From contig NZ_JAUSYH010000001.1 of the NCBI RefSeq assembly GCF_030816715.1, positions 558,001-622,000 on the forward strand: a DNA stretch of 64,000 nt, written 5' to 3'. Each line of letters begins with the position of its first letter. The stretch's first letter is position 1. This document shows positions 23,041-32,251 of this stretch, piece after piece. The translations under genes were made by a program, and so were the position numbers. Under the pieces are notes generated by a model. That model searched no databases and was not told the DNA's origin. It worked only from the letters and a program-made list of their open reading frames with translations. This DNA comes from Streptomyces achromogenes. GTDB lineage: Bacteria; Actinomycetota; Actinomycetes; Streptomycetales; Streptomycetaceae.

Positions 23041-24231
23041 ATGGACCGTGAACGCCGAGGCCGGCTCCGGTGTCTGCTCGCCGGCGCCGTGTTCGCCGTG
23101 TGCATGGCCGGCACCACGCTGCCCACCCCTCTCTACAGCCTCTACCAGGAGAAGTTCGGCTTCTCCGAGCTGACGGTCACCGTCGTGTACGCCGTGTACG
23201 CCTTCGGCGTCATCGGGATCCTGCTGCTGGCGGGCAATGCCTCGGACACCGTCGGCAGACGTCCGGTGCTGCTGTGGGGCCTGGGCCTCGCGGCCGCGAG
23301 CGCCGTCTGCTTCCTGTGCGCCACCGGCCTGGGCTGGCTGTACGCGGGGCGGCTGCTGTCGGGGTTCTCCGCCGGCCTGTGCACCGGGGCGGCCACGGCG
23401 TACGTGATGGACCTCGCCCCGCCGGGCGGGGCCGCCCGGGCCACCCTCGTGGCGACGGCCGCCAACATGGGCGGCCTCGGCTGCGGTCCGCTGCTGGCCG
23501 GGGTCCTCGCGCAGTACGCGGACCGTCCCCTGTACCTGCCGTTCGCCGTGCACCTCGTCCTGATCGCCGGCTCGGCCGCCGTGCTCGCGCGCCTTCCCGA
23601 AACCGTGACGGACCGGGGACCGGTGGGCGCGGTGCGTCCGCAGCGGCCCGGTCTGCCGCCCCAGGTGCGGACGGTGTTCGGGCCGGCGGCCGCGGCCTCC
23701 TTCGCCGGGTTCGCGCTGTTCGGTGTGTTCACCTCGGTCAGCCCGGCGTTCCTCGCCCGGGCACTGGACGTCACCGACCACGCCGTGAGCGGACTCGTCG
23801 TCGCGCTGGCCTTCTTCGCCTCCATCGCCGGGCAGACGGCCGTCGGCCGCATCGGCGTCGCACGGTCGCTGCCGCTGGGCTGCGCCGTGCTCCTGGCCGG
23901 TCTGGCCCTGCTCGCGGGCGCCCTGCGCTGGGACCTGCTCGCGCTGGTCGTGCTCAGCGCGGCCGTCGGCGGGGCCGGGCAGGGCATGACCTTCCGCGGG
24001 GCGCTGTCCGCGGTGGCCGCGGCGTCCCCGCCGGAGCAGCGCGCGGCGGTGATCTCGACGCTCTTCGTGGTGGCCTACACGGGCATCTCGGTCCCGGTGA
24101 TCGGTGTGGGCGTGCTGGTCGGCCCTCTCGGCCTGGAGGGCGCCGGCCTGGTGTTCATCGCGTGCATGGCCGTCCTCGTCTCGCTGGCGGCGGCCTACCT
24201 GCTGCGGCGACCGGTGCCGGCGAAGGGCTGA
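23041..24231 (+). CDS. MFS transporter
   Basis: A 396-residue membrane protein of the major facilitator superfamily with about 12 hydrophobic segments. Seen: an N-terminal PTPLYSLYQEKFGFSELTVTVVY, the loop 2-3 signature GNASDTVGRRPVLLWG, the TM4-5 region FSAGLCTGAATAYVMDL and a symmetrical second half. It resembles drug/sugar efflux permeases of the YajR/AraJ type; the substrate is unknown. The ATG at 23041 follows non-coding remnant DNA with a weak ribosome site. No adjacent TetR or MarR regulator gives a hint. Confidence 0.88.
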   Translation: MDRERRGRLRCLLAGAVFAVCMAGTTLPTPLYSLYQEKFGFSELTVTVVYAVYAFGVIGILLLAGNASDTVGRRPVLLWGLGLAAASAVCFLCATGLGWLYAGRLLSGFSAGLCTGAATAYVMDLAPPGGAARATLVATAANMGGLGCGPLLAGVLAQYADRPLYLPFAVHLVLIAGSAAVLARLPETVTDRGPVGAVRPQRPGLPPQVRTVFGPAAAASFAGFALFGVFTSVSPAFLARALDVTDHAVSGLVVALAFFASIAGQTAVGRIGVARSLPLGCAVLLAGLALLAGALRWDLLALVVLSAAVGGAGQGMTFRGALSAVAAASPPEQRAAVISTLFVVAYTGISVPVIGVGVLVGPLGLEGAGLVFIACMAVLVSLAAAYLLRRPVPAKG

Positions 24232-24383
24232 CCGCCCGGCGGGGCCGACCGCCGTCCGCGCGCCGCGTGCACGCCTGGCCGCGTCCGTACGGGTGGGTTC
24301 GGCCTTTCGGCGGTGCGGGACCGGGCGGTTCCGCGTTGTGCAGGCCCCATCCGTCATCACGTCATCACGGGAAAGGCCCTTCG

Positions 24384-24473
24384 ATGCGACGTACCGCTCT
24401 GCTCGCCGTCTGCGCCCTGGTCAGCGCCGCGGCCACGGGATTCTTCACCACCAGCGCCCTGCGCAGCCGCTGA
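24384..24473 (+). CDS. Possible 29-residue membrane or leader peptide
   Basis: ATG 24384 opens MRRTALLAVCALVSAAATGF followed by FTTSALRSR. It has two N-terminal arginines, one hydrophobic stretch and a basic end, the shape of a single-span membrane peptide or bare signal peptide. GGAAAGG precedes the ATG by 8 bases. The gene is very short and could be chance, but the ribosome site and clean codon use argue for translation. It is 152 bases downstream of the MFS stop. Confidence 0.4.
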   Translation: MRRTALLAVCALVSAAATGFFTTSALRSR

Positions 24474-24665
24474 CCGCGCGGCCGGGGCGGCCCGTCCGCG
24501 GCTTCCCCGGCCCGGGCCCGTGCGGTCCGGCCCGGCCCTGCCCACCGGCCGTCGGCCCGGCGCCCGCCACCCCGGGGCCCGGCGTTTCTCCGCCCGCCGC
24601 TCAGCGCCCGCCGTTCCGCGCCCTCCCTCCCCGCGTCCACCCCGTGCCCCCGCCCTGCGGCGCTC

Positions 24666-26267
24666 TCAGCGCCGTACGAGCGGTTCCCGCGGTGCCTCCT
24701 CGGGGTGCGCCGCGCCGCCGGGATGCCGGCCGGCACACAGGAATCCGATGCCCAGGGCGATGGCCATTCCGTAGAAGACCCACTGGTTGGCCTGGGCGAA
24801 GTCCATGCGGATCGCGGCCATCGACTCCCGCACGGTGTTCGCGACCGGACCGTCCCCGCTCGGCTGCCGGTTGTCGGCGTTGCCGGTCACCGCCTCCGCG
24901 ACCCCCCGGGCCGCGTCGCTCGCGGCTCCGGACGACAGCCCGCGCGACTCGAGAGTGTCGCGCACGTTGTCGGTCATGGCGTGGGTCAGCAGCGTGCTGA
25001 AGAGGGCCAGGCCGACGCTGGCCGCGTAGTTGCGGATCGTCTGCGTGATGCCCGTGACCTCGCCGTACGAGGCGTCGATCGCCCGGTTGACGGCGTCCGT
25101 GGACGCGGGAGCGAGGATGAAGCCGATCCCGGCGCCCGCGAGGGCCGCGTAGGGCCACTGGTCGTGCATGGACAGATCGGTCAGCTTCCCGGCCCAGAGG
25201 GCGAAGCCGACCGCCCCGACCACGCAGCCGATCCTCAGGGCGGGCCGCGCACCGCGTTTGTCGAGGATCCGCCCGCCCCACTGCGAGGCCAGCGCGAAGC
25301 CCGCGAAGAAGTACAGCAGGTACAGCGCCGCCTGGTTGGGCGAGGCGCTCAAGGACACCTGGGCGTACACCGAGGCGAAGAAGAACAGCGGGACGAACGC
25401 GAGCATGGCGAAGAACAGCACGACGGAGTCGACCACGAAGGCCCGGTCCCGGAAGACCGCGAGCCTGACCAACGGACTGGCGGTGCGCAGTTCGTAGCGG
25501 CAGAACAGCCACAGCACGGCGAGACCGCCCGCGACGCACACCCAGGTGAGCGCACTGTCCCAGCCCCACGCCGACGCCTGCTGGAAGCCGAGCACGCTCG
25601 CGCCCATCCCGAGGGCGATCAGCACGGCACCCGGCACGTCCAGCTTCTCGTCGCGGCGGCGGTCGGACACGTGGGCGAGCGCCGTCAGGATCAGCGCGAC
25701 GACGGCCACGGGCACGTTGACCCAGAAGATGGCACGCCAGGTCCAGTCCGTGAGCCAGCCGCCGAGCAGCGGCCCCAGCGCCGTCAGGGCGCCGGTGACG
25801 CCGAAGAACAGGGCCAGCGCGCGACCGCGTCGCTCCACCGGGAACACCGCCACGACCACGGCGAGAGCCGCGGGGAAGAGCAGTGCGGCGCCGAGCCCCT
25901 GTGTCGAGCGGAAGACGACGAGCCAGGTCAGGGCGAAGTCGCCACGAGGGACACAGCCGCACAGGATCGACGAGATCACGAACACCAGGGTGCCGATCAC
26001 GACGATGCGACGGGGGCCGAACAGGTCCGCCAGGCGCCCTCCGAGGGCGAAGAAGGCGGCCAGCGCCAGGAGATAGGCGTTGACCACCCACTGCATGCCG
26101 GAGGCCGACAGGCCCAGCTCGTCGACGATGTCCGGCGTCGCGATCGCCACGATGGTCTGGTCGATGAAGGTCATCGCCACCGCGAACATCATCGCCGCGA
26201 GCGCCACCGACGGCGACGGCGCACCCCGGCCCTCCGGCGTGTTCCCCGCCCGCTGCTTGGTGTACAT
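24666..26267 (-). CDS. MFS transporter, DHA2 (EmrB/QacA) family
   Basis: A 533-residue proton-driven multidrug efflux protein with about 14 membrane segments. Seen: VAMTFIDQTIVAIATPDI (TM1 motif D1), GGRLADLFGPRRIVVIG (motif A), RSTQGLGAALLFPAALAVV, GVTGALTALGPLLGGWLTD (motif C) and the PASTDAVNRAI region. The ATG at 26267 is favoured because GAGGTGA lies 8 bases upstream; ATG 26276 overlaps that ribosome site. The final ~60 residues form a large loop and a last helix. No regulator is adjacent. Confidence 0.9.
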   Translation of the reverse strand: MYTKQRAGNTPEGRGAPSPSVALAAMMFAVAMTFIDQTIVAIATPDIVDELGLSASGMQWVVNAYLLALAAFFALGGRLADLFGPRRIVVIGTLVFVISSILCGCVPRGDFALTWLVVFRSTQGLGAALLFPAALAVVVAVFPVERRGRALALFFGVTGALTALGPLLGGWLTDWTWRAIFWVNVPVAVVALILTALAHVSDRRRDEKLDVPGAVLIALGMGASVLGFQQASAWGWDSALTWVCVAGGLAVLWLFCRYELRTASPLVRLAVFRDRAFVVDSVVLFFAMLAFVPLFFFASVYAQVSLSASPNQAALYLLYFFAGFALASQWGGRILDKRGARPALRIGCVVGAVGFALWAGKLTDLSMHDQWPYAALAGAGIGFILAPASTDAVNRAIDASYGEVTGITQTIRNYAASVGLALFSTLLTHAMTDNVRDTLESRGLSSGAASDAARGVAEAVTGNADNRQPSGDGPVANTVRESMAAIRMDFAQANQWVFYGMAIALGIGFLCAGRHPGGAAHPEEAPREPLVRR

Positions 26268-26825
26268 GCCAGTCATCACCTCAGTCTGCGCGCGGTCGAC
26301 CGGTGCCGCATGTGCTGAGCGGCGCGGGCCGGTCGTGCCGTGCCGAGGCCGCCGGGCCCGTCTCGGGCGTGGCGATCGCGGCCGCGAGGCCCGCACCGGC
26401 CGGTGACGACGCCGGTACGTCGCAGCGTCCGCGAGAGTCCGCAACGTCGCGTTCGGGGCTGTCCGCACGGAAGCGATCCGGCCGGGGCCGTCCCGCTCTC
26501 GTCGCAGCCCCCGACAGGAAACGCCAGGTCACGTGCTCCCGACCGCCTCCGTGTCCCACGGGGACGCCTCGCACTGTCACGCCGCGGCCGGCCCGTGACA
26601 GCGTCGGTCCCGCCGAAAGGGGTGCGGGCGCCGGGGACTTGGGCACGGCATCCGGACCGGGCCGGCCGGGCTCCCTCGGGGGAGTGCCCGTGTCGGCCAC
26701 CGCGCACCACGCCGGCGCGACCGGCCACGTCCACCACTGCGCGGCACCCGGGAGACACCCGCCCCAGCACACGACACTCCCCCGGACCACGGACGCAGGA
26801 CACAGGACACAGGACAAGGAACCTC
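26268..26825. other. Intergenic region between divergent MFS and lysozyme genes
   Basis: 558 bases with no convincing gene on either strand; the open frames here have atypical composition. It holds an inverted repeat, CTGTCACG at 26574-26581 and CGTGACAG at 26594-26601, with a 12-base loop, and must contain the promoters of both flanking genes. Confidence 0.5.
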
Positions 26826-28232
26826 ATGATCAGATCGGCTCGGCATCCGGCTCGCCGCCCGGCCCCGTTCCTCGCCACCATGCTGCTGGCGGCCGCCGCC
26901 GGCCTCGTCGGCGCGGCCCCGGGCGACGCGGCCTCACGACCGGCTGCCGCAGCGGCCGTCGACGCGGCCCGGCCCGGCGCCACGGCCGCGACCGCGGTGT
27001 GCGGTCACACCGACGAACAGCCGCCGCTGGCGCAGGGATCGGCGGGTCTCGCGACGCGCGAGGCGCAGTGCGAGCTGAACCTGGCCACCAAGGCCGGGCA
27101 CCACACCCCGATCGCGGTGGACGGATCCTTCGGCGCAGGCACCGCGGAACGGGTCCGGACGTTCCAGCGGTGCGCGGGACTGACCGCCGACGGTGAGATC
27201 GGGCCCGGCACCTGGGCCGCGCTCAACTCCCGGGCCGCCCGTCCCCAGCCGTGCACGCCCGACGGCACGCCGAGCACCCCGCAGTCCTCCGTGTGCGGAC
27301 ACACCGACACGCGTCCCACGCTGCGCCGGGGCGCGAAGGGCGTCGCGGTTCGCGAGTTGCAGTGCCGGCTCAACCTGGCGATGGAACCCGGCCACTACCC
27401 GCCGCTCGCGATCGACGGCGACTTCGGCGGCGGCACCGAGAACCGGGTCGTCGAGTTCCAGATGTGCGCCAACCTGGGCACGGACGGCGTCGTCGGCCCC
27501 AACACCTGGGCCGGGCTGGCCGATTGGTCGAGCCGCAACGCGTACTGCACTCCGCCACGGCCGGCCGGGTACCCGATCGACGGTCTGGACACGGCCAAGT
27601 ACCAGCATCCCGACGGCGCGCCGATCGACTGGGCCGCGGTACGGGCGGCGGGCGTGGAGTTCGCGACGGTCAAGGCCACCCGGGGGCTCGACGTGACGGA
27701 CGCGTACCTCGCTTCCGACATGAACGCCGCCCGGGCGGTGGGTCTCGCGGTCGCGCCGTACCACTTCTACACCGGCACCGCCGCCGGCACCGGCGCCGCA
27801 CAGGCCGACCGGTTCATCGCCGCGGTGCGCGCCGCCGGCTACACCGGACAGCGTCCCGGAGACCTGCCGCCGGTCTTCGACCTGGAGCGCATGGACGACG
27901 GCAGCGGGCGTTGCCCGACCCATCTGACGGTCGCCGACGCCACCGCATGGCTCGACACGGTGGAGACCGCCTTCGGCCGCAGGCCCGTCATCTACACCCA
28001 GAAGTCGTTCCTCGACGACTGCCTGGGCTCGACGCCGGCCTTCGCCGCCTATCCGCTCCAGCTCGCGGACTACCGCCAGTCGATCACCGAGCCGCCCCTG
28101 CCGAACGGCTCCGCCACCTGGCTCATGTGGCAGTACACCGAGTCCGCGCTCTTCGACGGTATCCGGGCCCCGGCCACCGCGGACGTCTTCAACGGCACCC
28201 AGGAGGACCTCGACCGGCTGGCCAACCGCTGA
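26826..28232 (+). CDS. Secreted GH25 lysozyme with two peptidoglycan-binding domains
   Basis: A 468-residue exported muramidase. Order: Arg-rich signal peptide (about 1-37), peptidoglycan-binding domain 1 at about 58-140 and domain 2 at about 155-235 (each with a GHT...L..G..G..VRELQC..NL...G..P..IDG.FG pattern), then GH25 at about 250-468. The GH25 core starts YPIDGLDTAKYQHPDGAPIDW and has the acidic pair in VFDLERMDD and the WLMWQYTE strand. Both binding repeats are cysteine-bearing, consistent with export. The ATG at 26826 has AAGGA 6 bases upstream. It may act in wall turnover or against competitors. Confidence 0.9.
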   Translation: MIRSARHPARRPAPFLATMLLAAAAGLVGAAPGDAASRPAAAAAVDAARPGATAATAVCGHTDEQPPLAQGSAGLATREAQCELNLATKAGHHTPIAVDGSFGAGTAERVRTFQRCAGLTADGEIGPGTWAALNSRAARPQPCTPDGTPSTPQSSVCGHTDTRPTLRRGAKGVAVRELQCRLNLAMEPGHYPPLAIDGDFGGGTENRVVEFQMCANLGTDGVVGPNTWAGLADWSSRNAYCTPPRPAGYPIDGLDTAKYQHPDGAPIDWAAVRAAGVEFATVKATRGLDVTDAYLASDMNAARAVGLAVAPYHFYTGTAAGTGAAQADRFIAAVRAAGYTGQRPGDLPPVFDLERMDDGSGRCPTHLTVADATAWLDTVETAFGRRPVIYTQKSFLDDCLGSTPAFAAYPLQLADYRQSITEPPLPNGSATWLMWQYTESALFDGIRAPATADVFNGTQEDLDRLANR

Positions 28233-28241
28233 CCCGGCCCG

Positions 28242-28270
28242 CCGCGCACCCGGGCCGCCGGGGTGCGCGG
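28242..28270 (+). terminator. Hairpin after the lysozyme gene
   Basis: CCGCGCACCC pairs perfectly with GGGTGCGCGG around a 9-base loop, starting 10 bases after the stop codon. Confidence 0.55.
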
Positions 28271-28298
28271 CCGGCCGGCGGGGGGCAAGCTGACGATC

Positions 28299-29225
28299 AT
28301 GGCAGGCAAGCGGGTGGGACCGGACGGGGAGGACGGCGTGGAGCAGGTGCTCGACGAGCTCTACGCCACTCCGCCGTCCGACTTCGTCCCCCGGCGTGAG
28401 CAGGCGGCCCTCGCGGCCCGGTCCGACGGGCGTGCGGCCGACGCCCGCCGTATCCGGGCCGCCCGGCGCCCGACGCAGGCGGCCTGGGCGGCGAACCTGC
28501 TGCTGCGCGCCCGGCCGCAGGAGAGCCGCCGGTTCCTCGAGCTGGGGCAGGCGCTGCGCGAGGCCTACCGCACGCTGGACGCCGACGGCGTCAAGGAGCT
28601 GTCCGAGCAGCGCCGGAGCATCGTCTCGGCGTTGTCCCGGCAGGCGGCCGAGCTGGCTCGCGAAGCCGGGCACCGGCTGTCGGACGCGACCCGGCAGGAC
28701 GTCGACTCCACCCTGCGCGCCGTCCTCGCCGACCAGGACGCGGCGGACCGCTGGGCGGCCGGCCGCCTGGAAAGCGCCCTCACCCCGCCGGCCGATTTCC
28801 CTGCCCGTTCGGCCGGCACGCCGGCGGGAGGCCGGACCGAGCGCGCCCGGGCGGAGGCGCCCCGGCCGTCGTCACGGAAGAAGGACGAGCTCGCCGAGCG
28901 GCGCCGGCGGCGTCAGGAGCAGCTCGACGCGGCCCGGCGGGCGGCCGAGGAGGCCGGAAGGCTGCTGCGCGAGCTGCGCGCCGCCCGGGCGGACGCCGTA
29001 TCGACGCTCCAGCGGGCCCGCGAACGCCACGACCTGGCCGAGCAGCGGCGTTCCACGGCCGAGGAGGAGTTGCGCCGGGCGGGCGAGGAGCTGGAGAGGG
29101 CCGACCGGGAACGGCGGGAGGCCGAGGAGGGACTACGGGCCGCCGGCGACGCGGTGGAACGGGCCGAGCGGACGGCACGCCACACCGAGAAGGAGGCGGC
29201 ACGCCTGGCCGGCCCGGCGGACTAG
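28299..29225 (+). CDS. Coiled-coil hypothetical protein
   Basis: A 308-residue, highly charged, almost entirely helical cytoplasmic protein. The first ~150 residues look like a compact helical domain ([54 protein letters not shown]). Residues ~195-305 are a long Glu/Arg/Ala-rich coiled coil ([20 protein letters not shown] and onward). Similar proteins are conserved in Streptomyces as hypotheticals; no enzyme motif is seen. The ATG at 28299 is preferred over an in-frame GTG at 28263, because the latter would overlap the terminator. Confidence 0.7.
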   Translation: MAGKRVGPDGEDGVEQVLDELYATPPSDFVPRREQAALAARSDGRAADARRIRAARRPTQAAWAANLLLRARPQESRRFLELGQALREAYRTLDADGVKELSEQRRSIVSALSRQAAELAREAGHRLSDATRQDVDSTLRAVLADQDAADRWAAGRLESALTPPADFPARSAGTPAGGRTERARAEAPRPSSRKKDELAERRRRRQEQLDAARRAAEEAGRLLRELRAARADAVSTLQRARERHDLAEQRRSTAEEELRRAGEELERADRERREAEEGLRAAGDAVERAERTARHTEKEAARLAGPAD

Positions 29226-29437
29226 GGACGCGTCCGCGAAGTCCCACCTGGCGCGCGACGCCTGGCATTGGCACGCCCTGTGGCGTGGGCGGACGGGACG
29301 TTCGACACACGCAGGGCGGCGGCGCGGTGTGGGAACCGGTGCCGCCGGGGCGTCCCCGACGCCGCCTGGTGAGGGTCGTCCGGCAGTGCGACGCTGGAGG
29401 CGAGAGGCGTCCGAGAAGGGACGCGCCGGGAGGGCCG

Positions 29438-30916
29438 ATGGGACGCGACGTCCCGGCGCTGGTCTTCACCCGCGAGGACCGCCGCCGGTACCGGATCAAG
29501 ATGCAGGAGTGCCTCGAGGTGTTCGCGCAGATGCTGCGCGAGTCGCGGTTCGAGTCCGAGCGGCCCCAGGTGGGCCTGGAGATCGAGCTGAACCTGGTCG
29601 ACGCCGAGGCCGAGCCTGCGATGCGCAACACCGACGTCCTCGAGGCGATCGCGGACCCCGCCTGGTCCACCGAGCTGGGCCGCTTCAACCTCGAGATCAA
29701 CGTCCCGCCCCGACGGCTGACGCAAGGCGGCCCCGACGCCTGGGAATCCGAGATCCGGGCCGCGCTCAACCACGCCGAAGAGCGCGCCGGCACGGTCGGC
29801 ACCCGACTGATCATGATCGGCATCCTGCCCACCCTGCGGCAGGAGAACGTGGGGGCCTCCTCACTGTCGGAGAACGCCCGGTACCGGCTGCTCAACGACC
29901 AGGTGTTCGCGGCGCGCGGCGAGGACCTGCACATCGAGATGGACGGCGTGGACCGGCTGCGCACCTACGCGGACACGATCACCCCGGAGGCCGCCTGCAC
30001 CAGCACCCAGTTCCATCTCCAGGTCTCCCCCGACGAGTTCGCCGCGTACTGGAACGCGGCCCAGGCGATCGCGGGCGTCCAGGTGGCGCTCGCGGCCAAC
30101 TCGCCGTTCCTGTTCGGCAAGGAGCTGTGGCACGAGACCCGCATCCCGCTGTTCGAGCAGACCACCGACACCCGTCCGCAGGAGATCAAGGCGCAGGGCG
30201 TGCGGCCCCGGGTGTGGTTCGGAGAGCGGTGGATCACCAGCGTCTTCGACCTGTTCGAGGAGAACCTGCGCTACTTCCCGGCACTGCTCCCCCTGTGCGA
30301 CGAACAGGACCCGCGCGAGACCCTGGCGGGAGGGGACGTCCCCGAGCTCGCCGAGCTGACCCTGCACAACGGCACCATCTACCGCTGGAACCGTCCGGTC
30401 TACGCCGTCGCCCACGACCGGCCGCACGTACGGGTGGAGAACCGCTGTCTGCCTGCCGGGCCGACCGTGGCGGACACCCTCGCCAACGGCGCGTTCTACT
30501 ACGGCCTCACCCGCGCCCTCGTGGAGGAGGAGCGGCCGGTGTGGTCGCGGATGTCCTTCCGGACCGCCGAGGACAACCTGCACTCCGCCGCCCGGCACGG
30601 CATCGAGGCCCGGCTGTACTGGCCCGGCATGGGCGAGGTCACGGCGCCCGAACTGGTCCTGCGGCGACTGCTGCCGCTCGCCCACCGGGGGCTGGAGCTG
30701 TCCGGGATGGACGCGGCCTGGCGGGAGCCGCTGCTCGGCGTCATCGAGCAGCGGTGCGTCACCGGCCGCAACGGGGCCGTCTGGCAGAAGGAGATGTTCC
30801 ACCGCATCACCGCCTCCGGCCACGCGGGCCGGCACGAGGCCCTGCGGCGGATGACGCAGCTCTACATCGACTACATGCACCTCAACGCGCCCGCCCACAC
30901 CTGGCCGGTCGAGTGA
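29438..30916 (+). CDS. Glutamate-cysteine ligase (GCS2) family enzyme
   Basis: A 492-residue cytoplasmic ATP-grasp-like carboxylate-amine ligase of the GCS2 group. Seen: [14 protein letters not shown] near residue 48 (acidic metal/glutamate site), [40 protein letters not shown], and [20 protein letters not shown]. Actinobacteria make gamma-glutamylcysteine only in special pathways such as ergothioneine (EgtA), but no egtB-D genes are beside it and the sequence looks like the broader COG2170 group, so the product is unassigned. The ATG at 29438 has GGGAGGG 3-9 bases upstream. Confidence 0.82.
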   Translation: MGRDVPALVFTREDRRRYRIKMQECLEVFAQMLRESRFESERPQVGLEIELNLVDAEAEPAMRNTDVLEAIADPAWSTELGRFNLEINVPPRRLTQGGPDAWESEIRAALNHAEERAGTVGTRLIMIGILPTLRQENVGASSLSENARYRLLNDQVFAARGEDLHIEMDGVDRLRTYADTITPEAACTSTQFHLQVSPDEFAAYWNAAQAIAGVQVALAANSPFLFGKELWHETRIPLFEQTTDTRPQEIKAQGVRPRVWFGERWITSVFDLFEENLRYFPALLPLCDEQDPRETLAGGDVPELAELTLHNGTIYRWNRPVYAVAHDRPHVRVENRCLPAGPTVADTLANGAFYYGLTRALVEEERPVWSRMSFRTAEDNLHSAARHGIEARLYWPGMGEVTAPELVLRRLLPLAHRGLELSGMDAAWREPLLGVIEQRCVTGRNGAVWQKEMFHRITASGHAGRHEALRRMTQLYIDYMHLNAPAHTWPVE

Positions 30917-31071
30917 CCGGCCGGAGCGGCCTCGGCTGCCTCCTCGGCGGCCCGGGGCCCGCCGCTCACACAGACGTGCCCCCCTCGAACACCCCCCACT
31001 CAAAACGGACACAAGGGGCAACACGGCACCCGCAGTGCGACAGCACTCGGAGGAGCGTGCAGGATGGTCCT

Positions 31072-31569
31072 ATGACGATCAAGGTTTACTTCGACATCAC
31101 CATCAACGACGAGCCCGCCGGGCGGATCAACTTCAACCTGTTCGACGACGTCGTGCCCAAGACCGCGGAGAACTTCCGCGCGCTCGCCACCGGCGAGAAG
31201 GGATTCGGCTACGCCGGCTCCTCCTTCCACCGGGTCATCCCCGCCTTCATGCTCCAGGGCGGCGACTTCACCCGGGGCAACGGGACCGGCGGCAAGAGCA
31301 TCTACGGCGAGAAGTTCGCCGACGAGAACTTCACGCTCAAGCACGACCGGCCGGGCCTGCTGTCCATGGCCAACGCGGGCCCGAACTCCAACGGCTCGCA
31401 GTTCTTCGTCACGACGATCGTGACGGACTGGCTCGACGGCAAGCACGTGGTGTTCGGCGAGGTCGCCGACGCCGACAGCATGGCCCTCGTCAAGAAGATC
31501 GAGGCGCTCGGCTCCCGCAGCGGCTCGACCTCGGCGAAGATCACCATCTCGGCCTCCGGCCAGCTCTGA
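31072..31569 (+). CDS. Cyclophilin-type peptidyl-prolyl cis-trans isomerase
   Basis: A 165-residue cytoplasmic protein-folding catalyst. All cyclophilin landmarks are present: [21 protein letters not shown] with the catalytic arginine, [18 protein letters not shown] and [12 protein letters not shown]. The [18 protein letters not shown] end is the full-length form. No signal peptide is seen. ATG 31072 has AGGA 8 bases upstream. It stands alone, with a hairpin terminator after it. Confidence 0.95.
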   Translation: MTIKVYFDITINDEPAGRINFNLFDDVVPKTAENFRALATGEKGFGYAGSSFHRVIPAFMLQGGDFTRGNGTGGKSIYGEKFADENFTLKHDRPGLLSMANAGPNSNGSQFFVTTIVTDWLDGKHVVFGEVADADSMALVKKIEALGSRSGSTSAKITISASGQL

Positions 31570-31889
31570 GTCGGACCTCCGTACCGCCCGCCCGGCCGGG
31601 GCACCGCCTCGGCCGGGTGCGGTGACACGCCGCCACCGGCCGGAGGCGGCGGCCGGCGCACGGGCTGCGACCGGGTCCGGGTGGTGGGCGACCGGGGCCT
31701 TTCCGTGCCGGGAGGTTCTACAGCGGTGTCTGCCGGGTCCGCCACCGCGGCCGGGCTGCGGTGGGCGCGGGGTCGGCCGACAATGAGGTGGCGGGGCGCC
31801 TGCCCGGCCCGTCCGGAACGCATCGGCCTCGGCCCGGGAGGAAACTCCCCGCCCGGAACGCCTCGGCGACCTCGGCCCGAGAGGAACCT
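31570..31889. other. Intergenic stretch with a hairpin and imperfect direct repeats
   Basis: A likely terminator at 31591-31617 (CCCGGCCG and CGGCCGGG, 11-base loop) follows the cyclophilin gene. A direct repeat built on GGAACGC.TCGGC and CTCGGCCCG.GAGGAA occurs at about 31815-31845 and 31855-31888. No intact gene is visible. Confidence 0.5.
31591..31617 (+). terminator. Hairpin after the cyclophilin gene
   Basis: CCCGGCCG at 31591-31598 pairs with CGGCCGGG at 31610-31617, 22 bases after the stop codon. Confidence 0.45.
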
Positions 31890-32200
31890 GGCTATGCGCG
31901 CGCTCCCGGCTGGACCTTCGCCGGCGTCGCCACCCAGCAGGTCGTGGCCCCCGAGCGGGCCGGCGAGGCCCCGGGCGTCCTGCTCACCTTCCTGGTCACC
32001 CTGGACGGAGTCGTCCTCACCTTCCTGGTCACGCTGGGCGAAGTCGCCCTCGCGGCAGCCGCGGGCACGATCACCGCGATGACACCCCAGCGGACTCCGC
32101 AGGCGGCCTACGACGCGACCCTGCGGCTGGGCGGAGCGGCGATCCCGGCCGCCTCCGCCGCCGTGACGGCGGTGCGCCGGCGGTCGCCGGTCCGGGACCG
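31890..32200 (+). pseudogene. C-terminal remnant of an MFS transporter
   Basis: PGWTFAGVATQQVVAPERAG, then APGVLLTFLVTLDGVV, LTFLVTLGEVALAAAAGTI and MTPQRTPQAAYDATLRLGG match the last two or three segments of an MFS exporter. The LTFLVTL part is duplicated in tandem (about 30 bases, 31984-32043), which would lengthen one helix abnormally. Nothing upstream continues the protein. It is therefore a fragment, although an open frame runs through it to the start of the next gene. Confidence 0.6.
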
Positions 32201-32251
32201 GGCCCGCCTCCCGGCGGCGGACTCCCGTACGACGCCCGGCCGGCGGCCGCG

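Noticed and set aside
22886..23173. A 95-residue plus-strand frame starting VYAELAQ
   Set aside because: It is part of the ABC exporter remnant and overlaps the MFS start; no ribosome site is seen.
24705..26318. A 537-residue plus-strand frame across the DHA2 transporter gene
   Set aside because: Antisense to a transporter with all DHA2 motifs; its residues (Gly/His/Arg/Asp) match the mirror of codon bias.
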